Shown: positions 1 to 11,361, numbered from the stretch's first letter. The stretch: DNA of 64,000 nucleotides from Leishmania donovani (GCF_000227135.1 NC_018261.1:186001-250000), one strand, 5' to 3'. The notes: generated by a model not told the origin, from the sequence alone. Made by a program: numbers and translations.

Positions 1-1
1 C

Positions 2-1000
2 AACGGCCGTGTTTACTACTACGAGGTACTGCTACCGCTAGCGCGGCGCGTGATGGCCATCGCATTTCTCGAGGCGGCCGATGCGCACACGGCCGGCAGC
101 CAGGCTCCGAGAGACATTGCCTGGCACCTGTCGGAGCGCTCGCTCGGAGCGCTGCCGGCGTCCTATGGCACGGTCCGGCCAAGCAGCGTCACGGTAGCTG
201 AGCATTACGCAGCCGCCCTCCTACAGGCCGCTTTCCGCCGGGACCGCGCGATGCGCGACTATTACATTGCCAAGTCGGAGCTGTGGCGCCGCGGCAGGGC
301 GGTCTGCGTTGAGCGCGGGCTGCCGTACGACAACTTCGGGTTTGGCAAGACACCGCTGGCGGGCCCAGACCCGCGCGAGGAAGGCATGCGCCGTGGCTTC
401 AACATTCCGAAGGATGCCACCCTCGCCAACTCCGCCGGCGGCCGTGTCTACGCCGACCCCGTGGCGGCCCGCATCGCCGCGATGCGCGAGGCCATGGGCT
501 CCCACAAGCGCGCCACTGATCAGGAGCCGCCAACGCTCCTGCCGGCGGTCTACCGCTCTGCGATTTACCCCGAAGAGAAGCGCTTTGGCCCCAACGCCCC
601 TGGCGCCATCCGCCGCCACGAGCGTCGCGACGAGAAGCTGGAGCGGAAGCGGGCGCAGGAGGAATACGAGAGACAGATGTACGAGCGCAGCACCCGGGGT
701 TGTCCGGCACGCACAGCTGGCGAGCAAAAAGATAATGAAACCGTCACTGCCGAGGGCGCAGGCGACGTGGACGTGGGCTTAGCTTATAGCAAAGGCACCA
801 TGGAGCCGCATCCCGCGGCCCGCGGAAATCAATACAACTTAGATCCGATGGACGTCAACTACCAGCCTCCTCTCGGCACAAGTCCGGAGGAGCTGCGACA
901 GGAAAAGGTGGACCGTCGCCTCAACGCAGCCGCCGCTGCCGCAACGGCCTCAGCAACGCTCGGTGGCATATCGCCTTCCACCACTCCCGAGCAGTACTAA
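2..1000 (+). CDS. Unidentified conserved-type protein, C-terminal part (5' end outside window)
   Basis: The reading frame is open from the first bases of the window to TAA at 998-1000, so this is the last ~332 residues of a longer protein. The first ATG seen (53) is internal, because in-frame sense codons (...RVYYYEVLLPLARR) precede it. The visible part starts with a helical-looking segment, then has a Gly/Pro-containing stretch (GLPYDNFGFGKTPL). A highly charged Arg/Glu-rich helix around nt 600-690 (RRHERRDEKLERKRAQEEYE) looks like a single alpha helix or short coiled coil. An Ala/Thr/Ser-rich low-complexity tail ends it. Third codon positions are strongly G/C, as in the other genes here. 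I do not recognise the family; no catalytic motif, signal or membrane segment is visible in this part. Confidence 0.8.
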   Translation, partial: NGRVYYYEVLLPLARRVMAIAFLEAADAHTAGSQAPRDIAWHLSERSLGALPASYGTVRPSSVTVAEHYAAALLQAAFRRDRAMRDYYIAKSELWRRGRAVCVERGLPYDNFGFGKTPLAGPDPREEGMRRGFNIPKDATLANSAGGRVYADPVAARIAAMREAMGSHKRATDQEPPTLLPAVYRSAIYPEEKRFGPNAPGAIRRHERRDEKLERKRAQEEYERQMYERSTRGCPARTAGEQKDNETVTAEGAGDVDVGLAYSKGTMEPHPAARGNQYNLDPMDVNYQPPLGTSPEELRQEKVDRRLNAAAAAATASATLGGISPSTTPEQY

Positions 1001-2253
1001 GCCTCTCCCATGACCTCAGGCGCCCTCCTTCCAGGACGCAATGCAAGGCGCACACATACTCTTCTCTGTTCGGAGCACTCTGGAGGCTCACCGACACGGC
1101 TGGCCTCGCTGTTGTTGCAGCGCCTGTGGCCGTTGTGCTGGTGCTGATTGAGGCCGCTGTTTATTCTTCTTTTCGGTCAGGTGTTACGTCTGTCCTCAGT
1201 TTAACGCCTCCCGGTAGCACAGAGCACAGAGCACCTCCCTCCTCTCCCTCTCCTCTCTCCCCTTCTCCCTCCCTGTTTTGTCCACCCCCCCCCTTCTTCT
1301 AGCCTCCCACCCAGAGACGTGTCAGAGAGTGTTGCGTCTCGTTCTCCTTCGGTTTCTTCCTCTCCTGCCATTGTGTGTCTGCACTTCTTCGATTGAGTCT
1401 GCAGGTCGCCGCACGCACACATAGCAGACGGCGAAGGTGGTGCCGGTGTGTGCTTTTCGTATGCATGTATAGGCACGTGTCGTCTTGATGCGACAGGCGC
1501 CCTGAACCCTGCCAGTGTGTGTAGTATGTCTCCCTCTTGCTTTTATGTTGCTATGTACTGATTTAGGCCCATGAAGGATGAAGTTGGGTGTTGTCGTTGT
1601 AGAAGCCGCGCATCAGTTGTGGAGTATGCATGTACAAGAACATCGCACACACATACATATGCGCGCGCAAGTCGCGCATGCCTTATTTATGTGTGTGTGT
1701 GTGTGTGTGTGTGTTTCGGTGTGTGTGTCTGTACCGCAAACACGAACACTCCACACAGCAGAAGCAGGAGAGGCGCCATTCGTGAGGAGGGGGGAGATCA
1801 TGCTCGTGCGGTTCGGTACGTATGCAGGCAGCGAATGAGGGCTTTGGCTTCGGAGCAGGAGGTTTAGCGGAAGTGCTGGATGCCAGCAGAACGTCCTTGG
1901 CCGCCACCTTTGCTCCGCCTCGCTTGTTGCTGCTCGGAACGGCTCGCTCGCCCGCCAAAGTACGCTGAAGGGCCGTCTTGCTGGAGCGTAAATCCAGGGA
2001 GAGCACGTTTGTGTCGGCGATTTGCCGCCACCAAACGCGTCGGCACGTACTCCGCTGAATGGTGGCAAGCAAGTCTCAAGAAGTCGCATGAAGCTCTCTC
2101 TCTTTCCCGCCCCGCACCGGCTGTGCATGGCCACACACGCGCAGATATGCACAATACATCATATTCCCAAAACAGCATCGTCCCTCTCCTCTGCTGCCCT
2201 CCCTTCACCTCTCTGCCTCTGACTGCCTCTCTATCCACGAACTGCATCGCTTG

Positions 2254-2256
<3 letters not shown>

Positions 2257-2292
<36 letters not shown>
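2257..2292. repeat. (GT)18 microsatellite
   Basis: Uninterrupted GT dinucleotide run in the intergenic region upstream of the importin-beta gene. Shorter GT runs occur at 1691-1714 and 5953-5978. Confidence 0.95.
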
Positions 2293-2296
<4 letters not shown>

Positions 2297-2746
2297 CCTG
2301 GCATCGATGGCGCGCCCATATCCCACACAAACGCACGCACATCTGCGTGCTCTAAACCTTGAAAGAAACCACAATAAGTAGACTGTAGCACCTCACTTGC
2401 ACAGACCAATACTCAGACGAACATAGTGATCCCTCTCTCTCTCTCTATATATATATGCACAAGCGCACACACGCTCGCGCACCAAGCAGTCCGGTACAGT
2501 GCACTCTGTTCCAACCTCTATCTGTACAAGTGTCCACATCTGCGCCTCGTACAACAGGGGGTGGGGTGGGGTAGGGCGAAAAGCAGAAACGCGGAAGGCA
2601 CGCACGCGTCTTAGCAGGAGTGTTTTGGGTTGTCTGTGGGTCTGCTCAGGCGCTGCAGAAGCGACGCTCGCGAGGGGGTACCGCTGTGGGTGTTTATAGC
2701 TGCTTGGGGCGCACACGCTTTCCTCAGAGAGCTCTTTCAGGCATAC

Positions 2747-2769
2747 TTGCTCTCTCCCACCCCCTGCAG
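2747..2769 (+). promoter_or_regulatory. Predicted spliced-leader trans-splice acceptor, importin-beta gene
   Basis: A pyrimidine tract ending in CTGCAG (AG at 2768-2769) lies 116 bases upstream of the ATG at 2886. It fits the trypanosomatid rule of a polypyrimidine tract followed by the next AG. Prediction only. Confidence 0.45.
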
Positions 2770-2885
2770 GAGCGTGCGTCACCTCTACTGTGCGTGTGCG
2801 GGCTCGAATTCATTTCTGTCGCTGTGTTGCGCACTGCCGTTGAAGAAGCCGAGCCGTAAATAGGAAACGAAGAAAGCCGCTCGTG

Positions 2886-5498
2886 ATGGCGAACATTACG
2901 GACCTTCTCATGGCTCTGGGCAACCCGGAGCCGTCTATCCGGGTGCCCGCAGAGACCGCTGTGAACAATGCCAAGGAGACCGACCTCGCCACCTTCATGA
3001 CGACAATGCTGCAGGAGTTCCGGGACGAGAGCAAGCCGACTTTTGCCCGAAACATGGCGGGCACGCTGCTAAAGAATGCAGTGGCGCCATCCTTTCGAGA
3101 AGTGGCGGCACGGCACGCGCTGGAGGAACGTTGGCGCGCTCTGCCTGCGGATGTGCGGCTGCACATCAAGAATGAGGTTCTGAGTACTCTCGGCAGCCCC
3201 AATCGCGATGTGCGCACAGTTGCCGCCAACATCGTTGGCAGCCTCGCGCGTAGCGAGCTGCCTTCTGGGGAGTGGCCGCAGCTGATGGGCATTCTTGTCG
3301 GCGCAGCGCAGTCTGCCTCGGAGCAGCACCAGGAGGCAGCCCTCACCGCCATCGGCTACATTTGCGAGGAGGGTAAGGATCACGAGGAGGTGGAGGGGGC
3401 GCTGAAACCGAGCACGACAGACGTGCTCTCTGTGATTGTGCAGTGCATGGCAAGCACCAACGAGGATGTCAAGCTCAGCGCCACGAATGCCTTGTGCAAT
3501 GCGATGGAGTATATCCACGACAACATGGACGTCCCGGAGCAGCGCAGCTACCTCGTGACGGCGCTGTGTGAAACGGCGAAGTCGTGCACGACGGCGCGTA
3601 CTCGAGAGCGCGCCATGGAGAGCTTGGTGAAGGTGGCGGAGCTCTACTACTCGACGCTGCCGGACTACATCGCGCGTCTCCACGAAATCACCACAAACGC
3701 AATTTTTCACGACGAGGAGGCGGTGGGCCTGCAGGCTATCCAGTTTTGGATCTCGATATGCGAGCTGGAGCGGGACATGAAGGAGGGCGGCGACGTGCAG
3801 TCGAGCCTGAACTACAGCGCGCAGGGGCTCACGTTCCTTGTCGACATCTGCAAGCAGCTCCTCGTCCAACAAGAAGAGGACCAGACGGAGGATGACTGGA
3901 ACCTCTCCGTGGCCGGTGGCAAGCTGTTGCAGAGCCTCGCCGAGGCCGTCGGTATCCCCATCCAGAGGCCCGTGATGGATTTCGTGTACGCCAACATTAA
4001 CAGCACAGAGTGGCGCAAACGCGAGGCATCCGTGATGGCGTTCGGGTGTATCATCGGAGTCCAGGAAACGGCGGCGCAGGAAGCCATTCAGGACACTGTG
4101 GCGCAGGCGGTCCCCGGCCTCATGGAGTACCTCCGCGACTCGAACGAGATGGTGGCGGACACGAGTGCGTGGGTGCTGGCGCTTGTGTGCGAGAACTTCG
4201 TCGACATCTTCCTGCAGACGCCCGATCTACTGCAGCGCTTAATGAACGATGTCGGTCCGATGATCGGTGGCGAAAACGCGCGCATGGGCGTTCGTGCGTG
4301 CCACATCATCAACAACATCGCGCTGGCGTACGAGGAAGAGGAGGATCAGCAGACAAACGAGATTTCGCGCTACTATGGCGACCTCGTCGTCGTTCTTCTG
4401 CACGCTATCGACCACGGCGCCACGAACGACTTTAAGAGTGCTGCTCAAGAGACGCTGAATGCCCTCGTAGACGCGGCCGCGAATGACTGCTGCAGCGCCT
4501 ACCTAATTCAATTGCCTCAGGAACTGCTAGCACGCATGGGCCCGCAGCTCAACGCGCTGCGACAGTCCAGCGGCGACAACATTGAAGCTGAGGCGATGAT
4601 GGGCCTGCTCTGCGGCGCGCTCTCGGCCCTTGCGCGCAAGCTGGGTCAGAGCTTTATGCCATTCCTAGACGCTTCCATGCAAGCCCTCATTCAGGTGATC
4701 GAGCTCCCCACCGACTACGTGCAGCAGGAGGCGCTGGTGGCGATTGGCAGTATCGCCTACGTTGCCAAGGAGCAACTGGCACCCTACCTAGCGAAGGTCA
4801 TTCCGCACGTGCTGAAGTACTTGCAGGCTTTCGACGAACCGGACAGCATCTACGGCGTGGTGGCTGCGGTGGGCGACCTCAGTCTCTCCTGTCGCCTCTC
4901 GCTGCTGCCCTTCGAGTCCGATATCATGAACACCCTGTACGTCAACCTCACGAACACCGAGGTGGATCGCGAGCTCAAGTGCTCATTTCTCAGCTGCTTT
5001 AGCGACTTTATTCTCAACGTGCTGGGCAGCGAGCGTTTTAAGCCGTACATGGCCGCGCTGCTGCCGCTGGTGGACCGACTCTTCCGCGCCAGCTGCGAGA
5101 TCGACATCCGCGGCGACCCAGAAGGCGAGGAGTACGTGATGAGTCTCTGGGAGACGACCGCCTCCTTCTACTCCTCCGTCACCCAGTGTTTCAAGAGCAG
5201 TGACGTCGATGCCCTTGCGCCGTACCTGGCAAACATTTTGAACTTTGCCCTTCACGCCGCCACGAACGCCGGCGAGTTCGAGGAGACGCAGATGGCGGCA
5301 CTCATGGTCATTGGCGACATGGCATCGGTGCTACGCCACGTACCCGATCCGCAGATGCGGGCGCAGGCGAAGCAGGCGCTGCTGGCAGACGCCGTGAACG
5401 GGGCTCTGAACCAAGCGCTGTGCAGCAGCACCTCTGAGGACAACAAGAAGCAGATAAAGTGGATCCGGAATCAGCTGAGTCACCTCCAGCGCTCATGA
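2886..5498 (+). CDS. KPNB1: Importin subunit beta-1 (karyopherin beta)
   Basis: 870-aa HEAT-repeat nuclear import receptor; it carries cargo, usually through importin-alpha, across the nuclear pore and releases it on binding Ran-GTP. The start is ATG 2886 (MANITDLLMALGNPEPSIR); the GTG just before it is not needed. The importin-beta N-terminal domain (Ran binding) covers about residues 15-100, with the family pattern FARNMAGTLLKNAV. HEAT repeats run through the rest. The acidic loop typical of importin-beta is present around residues 329-339 (EEDQTEDDWN), followed by WRKREASVMAFGCI, a hallmark of HEAT repeat 9 in this family. Length matches human (876) and yeast (861) proteins. It is complete, with no frameshift and strong G/C third-position bias. 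Neighbours are unrelated in function, as usual in these polycistronic units. Confidence 0.93.
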   Translation: MANITDLLMALGNPEPSIRVPAETAVNNAKETDLATFMTTMLQEFRDESKPTFARNMAGTLLKNAVAPSFREVAARHALEERWRALPADVRLHIKNEVLSTLGSPNRDVRTVAANIVGSLARSELPSGEWPQLMGILVGAAQSASEQHQEAALTAIGYICEEGKDHEEVEGALKPSTTDVLSVIVQCMASTNEDVKLSATNALCNAMEYIHDNMDVPEQRSYLVTALCETAKSCTTARTRERAMESLVKVAELYYSTLPDYIARLHEITTNAIFHDEEAVGLQAIQFWISICELERDMKEGGDVQSSLNYSAQGLTFLVDICKQLLVQQEEDQTEDDWNLSVAGGKLLQSLAEAVGIPIQRPVMDFVYANINSTEWRKREASVMAFGCIIGVQETAAQEAIQDTVAQAVPGLMEYLRDSNEMVADTSAWVLALVCENFVDIFLQTPDLLQRLMNDVGPMIGGENARMGVRACHIINNIALAYEEEEDQQTNEISRYYGDLVVVLLHAIDHGATNDFKSAAQETLNALVDAAANDCCSAYLIQLPQELLARMGPQLNALRQSSGDNIEAEAMMGLLCGALSALARKLGQSFMPFLDASMQALIQVIELPTDYVQQEALVAIGSIAYVAKEQLAPYLAKVIPHVLKYLQAFDEPDSIYGVVAAVGDLSLSCRLSLLPFESDIMNTLYVNLTNTEVDRELKCSFLSCFSDFILNVLGSERFKPYMAALLPLVDRLFRASCEIDIRGDPEGEEYVMSLWETTASFYSSVTQCFKSSDVDALAPYLANILNFALHAATNAGEFEETQMAALMVIGDMASVLRHVPDPQMRAQAKQALLADAVNGALNQALCSSTSEDNKKQIKWIRNQLSHLQRS

Positions 5499-6762
5499 TC
5501 GCCCCAGGCGAGGGGTGGAGCGGCGCTGCTCTCAACACACACGACTGTGTTGGTGTGTGCATATCTTCGGGCCTTTGCCTCGGACGCGCACGCGGGCCGG
5601 AATGCGGGCATCCGTGTTGTCCACTGCCATCCTCATAGAAGGGAGTCCTGTGCGCGGGCAAGCGGCCACCGACACGCCTTGTGCACGCATTTGGCAGTGT
5701 GCATGTGTGCGTTCGTTACACGCGTTCAAGGCATTACTGTTCGTGCAGCTTATGCGCGCGTGCTTGCCTGCTCGTCGTCGTATTCCTCTCGCTCGCTCCC
5801 CGTGTACGTCTGAGTGGTTGACGTCTTTGTCTCAGAAGGTAAGGCACCGCGCCCCCCCCCCCACCCGCTCACTCCCTTAACATGGGCGGCTCAACACCGC
5901 TAATAAGCTAAGAGGGTCTGAAAGGCCCCTTAAGTCGCTGGTGCTCGCTTGCGTGTGTGTGTGTGTGTGTGTGTGTGTCAGTGATTGTTTTTGCCGTTGT
6001 TGTTTTCTGCGCCCCATGGTCATGGGGCGGCACCGCCCAACGTGGAACGAAAGCATAGAGGGGCGACGCTCGCGCACCGGCGGCTTCTTGGCCGTGCGCG
6101 CCATGGTGGTGTTTGGCGTGTTTTTGTGCGTGTGGTGGTGATGGTGGTGGAAGGCGTCTATGATCCCCCGCTGAGCACTGTGTGTGTGTGTGTGTCGTCT
6201 CTGTCTCACGGCATATGGAGCAGCCTCGCTCACCAGCATTCGCGACACCGTCTGCGTGCTTGAGGGAGCATACAACATGCAGCCACAGTCGACAGAGATG
6301 AACGTGGCCCCATCGTCGGGCTCTTTCAGTGCCGCCGCCCTCAGCGGCGCCGCTGCACGTGCTCCCACTCGGCCGCTTCCCAGAATCTCTACCAACTGAT
6401 TATCATACACGGCACATGGCACAGCTCTTGAGGGGTGATATGAGGGTGCGGCATTGTGCTCCTCCTCCCCCCCCCCCTTACACACTCCGCCCTCTCCCTC
6501 GCTTCATTCTCTCACTCCACTCGAAGGAAAGGCGTCCTCACCTGTGCATTCTCACTTCCCTCTTGCCCGCTCGCCCCGGCACCCCGCTCTGTGTAGCAAC
6601 ATATACGCGCGACAAGGGGCCTGTCCTTGCCTGTTTGCCCTTGCGTGCTTCTCATCGTCGTTTTTTTTTCGCTGTCGTCGTTGTCGCCGTTGCCGATCTT
6701 TCAACTCCTTGTCCGAGTCCCTCAGTACACACACACACACACGCACACACATACAGCCGAAA
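5499..6762 (+). other. Intergenic region
   Basis: No gene supported. It contains (GT)13 at 5953-5978 and an exact 9-bp palindrome (6010-6018 / 6021-6029). A long pyrimidine tract at about 6640-6720 is followed by AG at 6724-6725 and 6755-6756, which would serve as acceptor for the decayed gene starting at 6763. Confidence 0.65.
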
Positions 6763-8545
6763 ATGAACAGCCAACGTCGCCTATTGTCGCCTGCCATTCA
6801 GCCAAGAGGCGCTTGCGGCGCGGGGGCGGCTGCAAGCGAGTCTCAGCGATGGTCCTGACGCTCATTTTCACTGTCGCTGATATATTGGTCCTCACAGAGC
6901 TCCTCGCGCTGAGGGCTGAAAGCAGCCCGCCGCGTCTTCTTCAGTGCCGAACTGGCTCTCCACACAAGGCTGCGACCCACCGGGGCGCCACCGGGCTCTC
7001 TCGATCCGTCTCGACTGCCTCGCCGCTCTCATCAACGTGGGCCGCGATAACGGAACGAAGCGTCACCTTCCCTGATCACGACACCACCGTTCCATACATG
7101 GTTCTGCCCGTCACGGTGGAGGAGACCCTGATGGTGTTGCTCATGCGCATCATCACCGTGCACATCCGCCACGCTGTGCACGTGCAGAACGGCGCCGTGC
7201 CCAGCATGATGCCTTCCCGGACGCCGTCGCCGCTACCCTCCACTTGGCACAGCGCGTGCGCGTGATGCGCAAGCCTGGCCACTGTGTCTGCGCCACCGCG
7301 CTCGGCATGGCGGTGAGCGACTTCTTGGTTCTGCCCTTCGGTGAGGCATCCTTGTTCCTCATGGCGGCGGTTAGCAACTGGAAGTGGTCAGCAACCGTGA
7401 AGGCAGCGATGGCAACAGCCCGACGCTTCGAGTGGGAGAGCGTCGCGGAGCCCCCGTCCCCACTTACACAGGAGCAGAAGGATGGCGCACAGGCGCATAC
7501 GCTTCGAGGGAAGGACCCCGTGGGCCGGCTATTTCTCGGAATAGTGTGGGTGTTTGCAGCTCGCCTACGGCCTTGCCTACACGAGGCATCCGCTTCACGA
7601 AAGAAGACCCTCGCTCGCCCTTCCCTGCATAAGCCGGGACAGGAACAGGAGGGCGTGGAAACACGCTGGGCGGCCCGTGATGGCGCTGTCCCCTGACGAC
7701 TCAGGGCGGCAAGGGTGCTCGTATCGGCGGCCCGCACTCAGTGCCGTCAGCCCCACCCCGGCAACACGCCGTCGTGCTGACACGAATTTTGCGCCAGCGA
7801 CGACGCACGCAGCGCGTTGTTCGCACGTCTCACGGCGGTCTGCGATCTGGCGCGTGCGTCGCCGCGGCAGGAGAACGTGACAGCGATGCTGCCGTCGGTG
7901 CGGGAGGGCTGCGGTACGGTATACGGTGGCTCGTGGCGTCCCAGAACAGGAACCGATGATTCTGTCGAGGCACAAGCAAGCCAACAGGCTCGCCAGATAC
8001 CTGGGCTATGGCCTCCAACGCGCAGCGGAGAAGAAAGCCGCATCGGATGCGCAGCCTGTGCGCAATAGGCGGGCTCGTATTGCGCACTTCAGCCCGCGCG
8101 CACGAGCGTGAGCGCCTCATGGCAACGCGCTCGGCACGCGTCGAGCCACGCGCTGTGCCCACACGTCCGAGAAGGGCTTCCCGATCGGGGCAAAGGCCGC
8201 CTTGGTGGCGAGCCATCACACACGCACGCACCTCCCCATCCTGCATGCGCAGAAAGCAGCTGAATGGGTTTTAGCGGCAGTGGCTGTGGGTCCGGCGCTG
8301 AACACGCTGTGTGGTTTTACGAGCGGAGCATCGGCGTTGTGTTCTTCTACACTGCCCCGACTCACTGAATCCTGCCGACACGCAACTCGCATAACTTTGA
8401 GGAGCGCAACTCCGCGCCGGGCTCGTCTCTCGCCCGCTCGGATGTGAAGGACGTGGCGTTGCCACTTGTGAGCGGCACCCTTACCCCGCTGTGCGAGGGC
8501 CGGAGGGAGGTCACAGAACGGCTGTCGGAGGAGCAAAATCCGTGA
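6763..8545 (+). pseudogene. Decayed protein-coding gene, multiple frameshifts and stops
   Basis: A pyrimidine tract, an AG at 6755-6756 and ATG 6763 (MNSQRRLLSPAIQ) look like an ordinary gene start, but that frame stops at 6856-6858. Protein-like segments with G/C third positions then continue in changing frames. They include VPYMVLPVTVEETL near 7085-7130, GMAVSDFLVLPFGEASL near 7305-7355, LQLAYGLAYTRHPLH near 7555-7600, GGKGARIGGPHSV near 7705-7745, ALFARLTAVCDLARAS near 7813-7860 and SEKGFPIGAKAALVASHH near 8170-8225. The last block, RSIGVVFFYTAPTH, is followed by an in-frame TGA at 8366-8368 and ends with VTERLSEEQNP and a stop at 8543-8545. The original protein would have been near 590 aa. 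I do not recognise the family. The pattern is what neutral decay of a single gene produces; sequencing error alone is unlikely given the number of shifts. Confidence 0.6.
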
Positions 8546-10587
8546 GAGGGCTACTGCAGGGCGATCCGTGCTTTGCCACAGCGAATCCTCTCACGAAAGG
8601 CGGCGGTGGCCTCAGGGAGCACCGGCGAAGCATGCACGTGGCCAACTCTCCCTTTCATTCCCTCTCCTCTCGTTATGTGGTGGTCTCGCTAAGGGAAAAT
8701 CGATGGCGAGCACTCGTCTCATCCGGTCAGCCTATGGCCGCACCGTTGTCCTACGCCGTCTTGCGCATCCGCCTTTTTCCGTTCTTCTTTCCTGCTCATG
8801 CTTTGTCTGTGTTTCTCCGAGAAAAGCTCCGTTTTGTTCGCGCTTCGGCGCCACCCCTCCTCCCCTCCCTTCCCCGCATCCGTCCCGAACTCTTCTCTTT
8901 TGTTGTATCGGTCGTTGATTGGTCCGTCCCCATCGCTGCCTCGCTTCTCTCGCCCTCCCTCCGCAATCCCTTGAACCTTCTTCACCTGGGTACTCGCCTA
9001 GCACCATCTTGCTGCGCCACATATCCACTCTCCAGTAGCGCGGCAGGCTGTGCGAATGCAGATGCATGCATGATCCACTCGTGTAGGCCCAACGCACGCA
9101 AGCATGCGTGATTTTTTTTTGCATGACTCTGGGTGTGTGTATGTGTGTGTGCGCGGGCGCGGGCGCAAGTATGCTGAGAGGTGGTCCTCGATCCTTGCGA
9201 GGCTGTGATCGTGGCATGTCTTCCCTTCTTCGCCCCTCTGTAGTCTCGGCGCCCCCTCCCCCCCCTCCCCTCTCTCTCTGCGGCCCCTTTGCAGTCTTAC
9301 TCCATGTTGATGAGGAGATGTGCAACTGGAGCAGGAGGACGAAGACGTACGGGAGGGCAGCGCACGGTGACGCGGTAAAAGACCCGACGAAAAGATAGCT
9401 TAGTCTGTTGATCGGTCGTCGCCCCTGTGAGGTGTCACTGGAGCTACTCTCTGGCGCTCATAGTTTCTGGCTGCTTTCCTTGCCCCGCTCCCTCTTTGGG
9501 TCACTCCAGTACCTCCTCCCGCCTCCTCACGTGGTGATGATGCCACGTTTGTGTGGGGTGCAGGTTTGCTTGCACTCCCAGGGGGAGGGATAGCCTGTGC
9601 TTCCTTTCTCGACTTGCGTCTTCGTGTGGCTGCGGTGGTGTCATATGTCTTTTACTGTGTGGTTGGCCCAGTGCGAATCGGGGTGGAGAGGCCTCAAATC
9701 GTTACACGGGGCCCCCTTCTATCCTCTCCTTCACTGCGTCGCGCATCCAGGCGAGAGGAGGGGGTCATCTCACTGCGGCACTCCATACGAAACAAACAAA
9801 AACATGAATGCACACGTGACTGAGAGTTGTGTGCTGTGTCGCTGCTTTGGTAGCCTTGGCGGACGTCGTCATTACATCGGCGCTCGCTCATACTTAGGAG
9901 AGACAGACCGGCGCTGTGTGTGCGCATTTGTGGTCGACCCACCTCTCCATCCATCTGCCTCTCTTGTTGAAAAATACTGCTGCCTTGGGCAGAGCCCCTT
10001 CTGGTGTGCCACGGCAAGTTGGTGCACGGCTCTGCTCCCCTGAGCGCCCAACGCGTCACGCCTCCTCCCCTCTCTCGCAAAGGCAGCCATGGATTATGTC
10101 TCTCTCTCTCGTTACTTCCACCTTCGTCTGCAATCATCGCCCTCTGCTAGTGTGTGGATCAATGGCGTGCATCGGCTGCCAGTAGCCACCGGTGCGAGCG
10201 CTCTTTTCTCTTGCGTTAGGGATTCTTTGTAGGTTTGTGCTACGGCCGTTGCGATCACGACAGCAGCCCACACACAGCTACCGCGGCTCTCTCCCGCTTA
10301 CTCATCCTCCTCTCTCGGTGCATAAGCGGTGCGCCTGTGGGCACTGCAATAGATTCCGTGTGTGAGACTCTTCCTTGTGTCGCGAGCTCCTCTTTCGCTT
10401 CCTTTTTGCCCAGACTGTGCTGCAGCGTTGAAGCGTGCTCGTGTGGTGTGCCGCTTGCTTGTTTGCTTCCCTGAACGGGTGTCGTCTACCACGCCTCCAT
10501 CGTGATCGGTAACGTGTGCACGCACACGTGAACACAGGCAGTTAGCCGCCGCGCGGACCTCTCGGTTTGCCCACCACAGCTACAAAA
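8546..10587 (+). other. Intergenic region
   Basis: About 2 kb, T/C-rich with no supported gene. Any 3' UTR of the decayed gene would lie here. The final part is the 5' UTR of the next gene. Confidence 0.65.
10387..10413 (+). promoter_or_regulatory. Predicted trans-splice acceptor for the 257-aa Arg/Ser-rich gene
   Basis: A pyrimidine-rich tract ends in GCCCAG (AG at 10412-10413). No ATG in any frame lies between this AG and the ATG at 10588, which supports both the acceptor and the chosen start. Confidence 0.5.
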
Positions 10588-11361
10588 ATGGATGTGATTC
10601 CGCCTGAGTACGACCCGGTGACTCGAGAGCGCGTGTATCGGCAGGAGTGGCTCGAATACTTTCACTACATCGGCTTTGAGGCAGCGATACGTGATTACCC
10701 GGCTGAGTACCGCGCCCTCTTCCCTCGTGGACATCACAAGCCGCCAGCCATGCCGCCTCCGCTGCCCGTCGGAGGTACGAAGTCTCAGAAGGCATCCACC
10801 TCCGCGACGGCGGCAAACATGTTCATTGCCGATGATGATGACAAGGAGGTCGGTAAGGGCAGTGAAACCGAAGATGACTGGTCCTCGCTCATCTCTTCAT
10901 CGTCGTCTTCCGCAGCCTCGACGCCGCGCGATGCACCCCGTGAGGACGCGCGAGCCGAAAATGTCGAGCGGACGGCTCGCGACGAGCGCAGCAGTCGCCG
11001 GCAGACGTCGAGCCGCCACGATGACCGCCATCACTCAAGCCGACGCCACCGCGACCGAGACAGTGATGAGCGTCGGCGGCGACACCATAGCGACGAGGAG
11101 GAGCGGCGGCATCGGCACCGGCACCACAGTTCTCGAGGAAGCGATTATCACCACAGCACCAGCAGCGGCACGAGCCGCCGCCGCAGGCGCTCTGGTGACC
11201 GAGATAACCGTGAAGATCGTCGCTCGTCACGCGTGTACAGCAGCGAGGAAAGTAGTCGCCGCTATCGCCGAGAGACGACCAGCGGTAGCTCGCGTACTCA
11301 TGCCTACGAGGACCGTCGTGAGGATGCGCTACGCCGTCGCGATAACGCATATAGGCGCTAG
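10588..11361 (+). CDS. Small Arg/Ser/His-rich (RS-like) protein, function unknown
   Basis: 257 aa from ATG 10588 to TAG. Residues 1-50 form a compact, probably conserved N-terminal segment (MDVIPPEYDPVTRERVYRQE..., then WLEYFHYIGFEAAIRDYPAEY). A Pro-rich linker and an acidic patch around residues 80-100 (ADDDDKE...TEDDW) follow, then a Ser run. From about residue 110 to the end the sequence is almost entirely Arg, Ser, Asp, Glu and His, including RRHRDRDSDERRRRHH and HRHRHHSSR. Such RS/RD-rich tails are typical of splicing and mRNA-processing factors, but no RNA-recognition motif or zinc finger is present. A nuclear RNA-processing or SR-interacting role is an inference from composition only. 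It is expressed alone between two long non-coding or decayed stretches. Confidence 0.8.
   Translation: MDVIPPEYDPVTRERVYRQEWLEYFHYIGFEAAIRDYPAEYRALFPRGHHKPPAMPPPLPVGGTKSQKASTSATAANMFIADDDDKEVGKGSETEDDWSSLISSSSSSAASTPRDAPREDARAENVERTARDERSSRRQTSSRHDDRHHSSRRHRDRDSDERRRRHHSDEEERRHRHRHHSSRGSDYHHSTSSGTSRRRRRSGDRDNREDRRSSRVYSSEESSRRYRRETTSGSSRTHAYEDRREDALRRRDNAYRR

Larger units (their letters stand above)
1001..2885 (+). other. Intergenic region (3' UTR / 5' UTR)
   Basis: No convincing gene. The stretch is pyrimidine-rich with many short chance ORFs on both strands. It holds (GT)12 at 1691-1714, (GT)18 at 2257-2292 and a short CT/AT run near 2430-2456. The last ~120 bases hold the probable splice acceptor of the importin gene. 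Confidence 0.7.

Noticed and set aside
3069..3872. 267-codon minus-strand open frame
   Set aside because: Antisense shadow of importin-beta.
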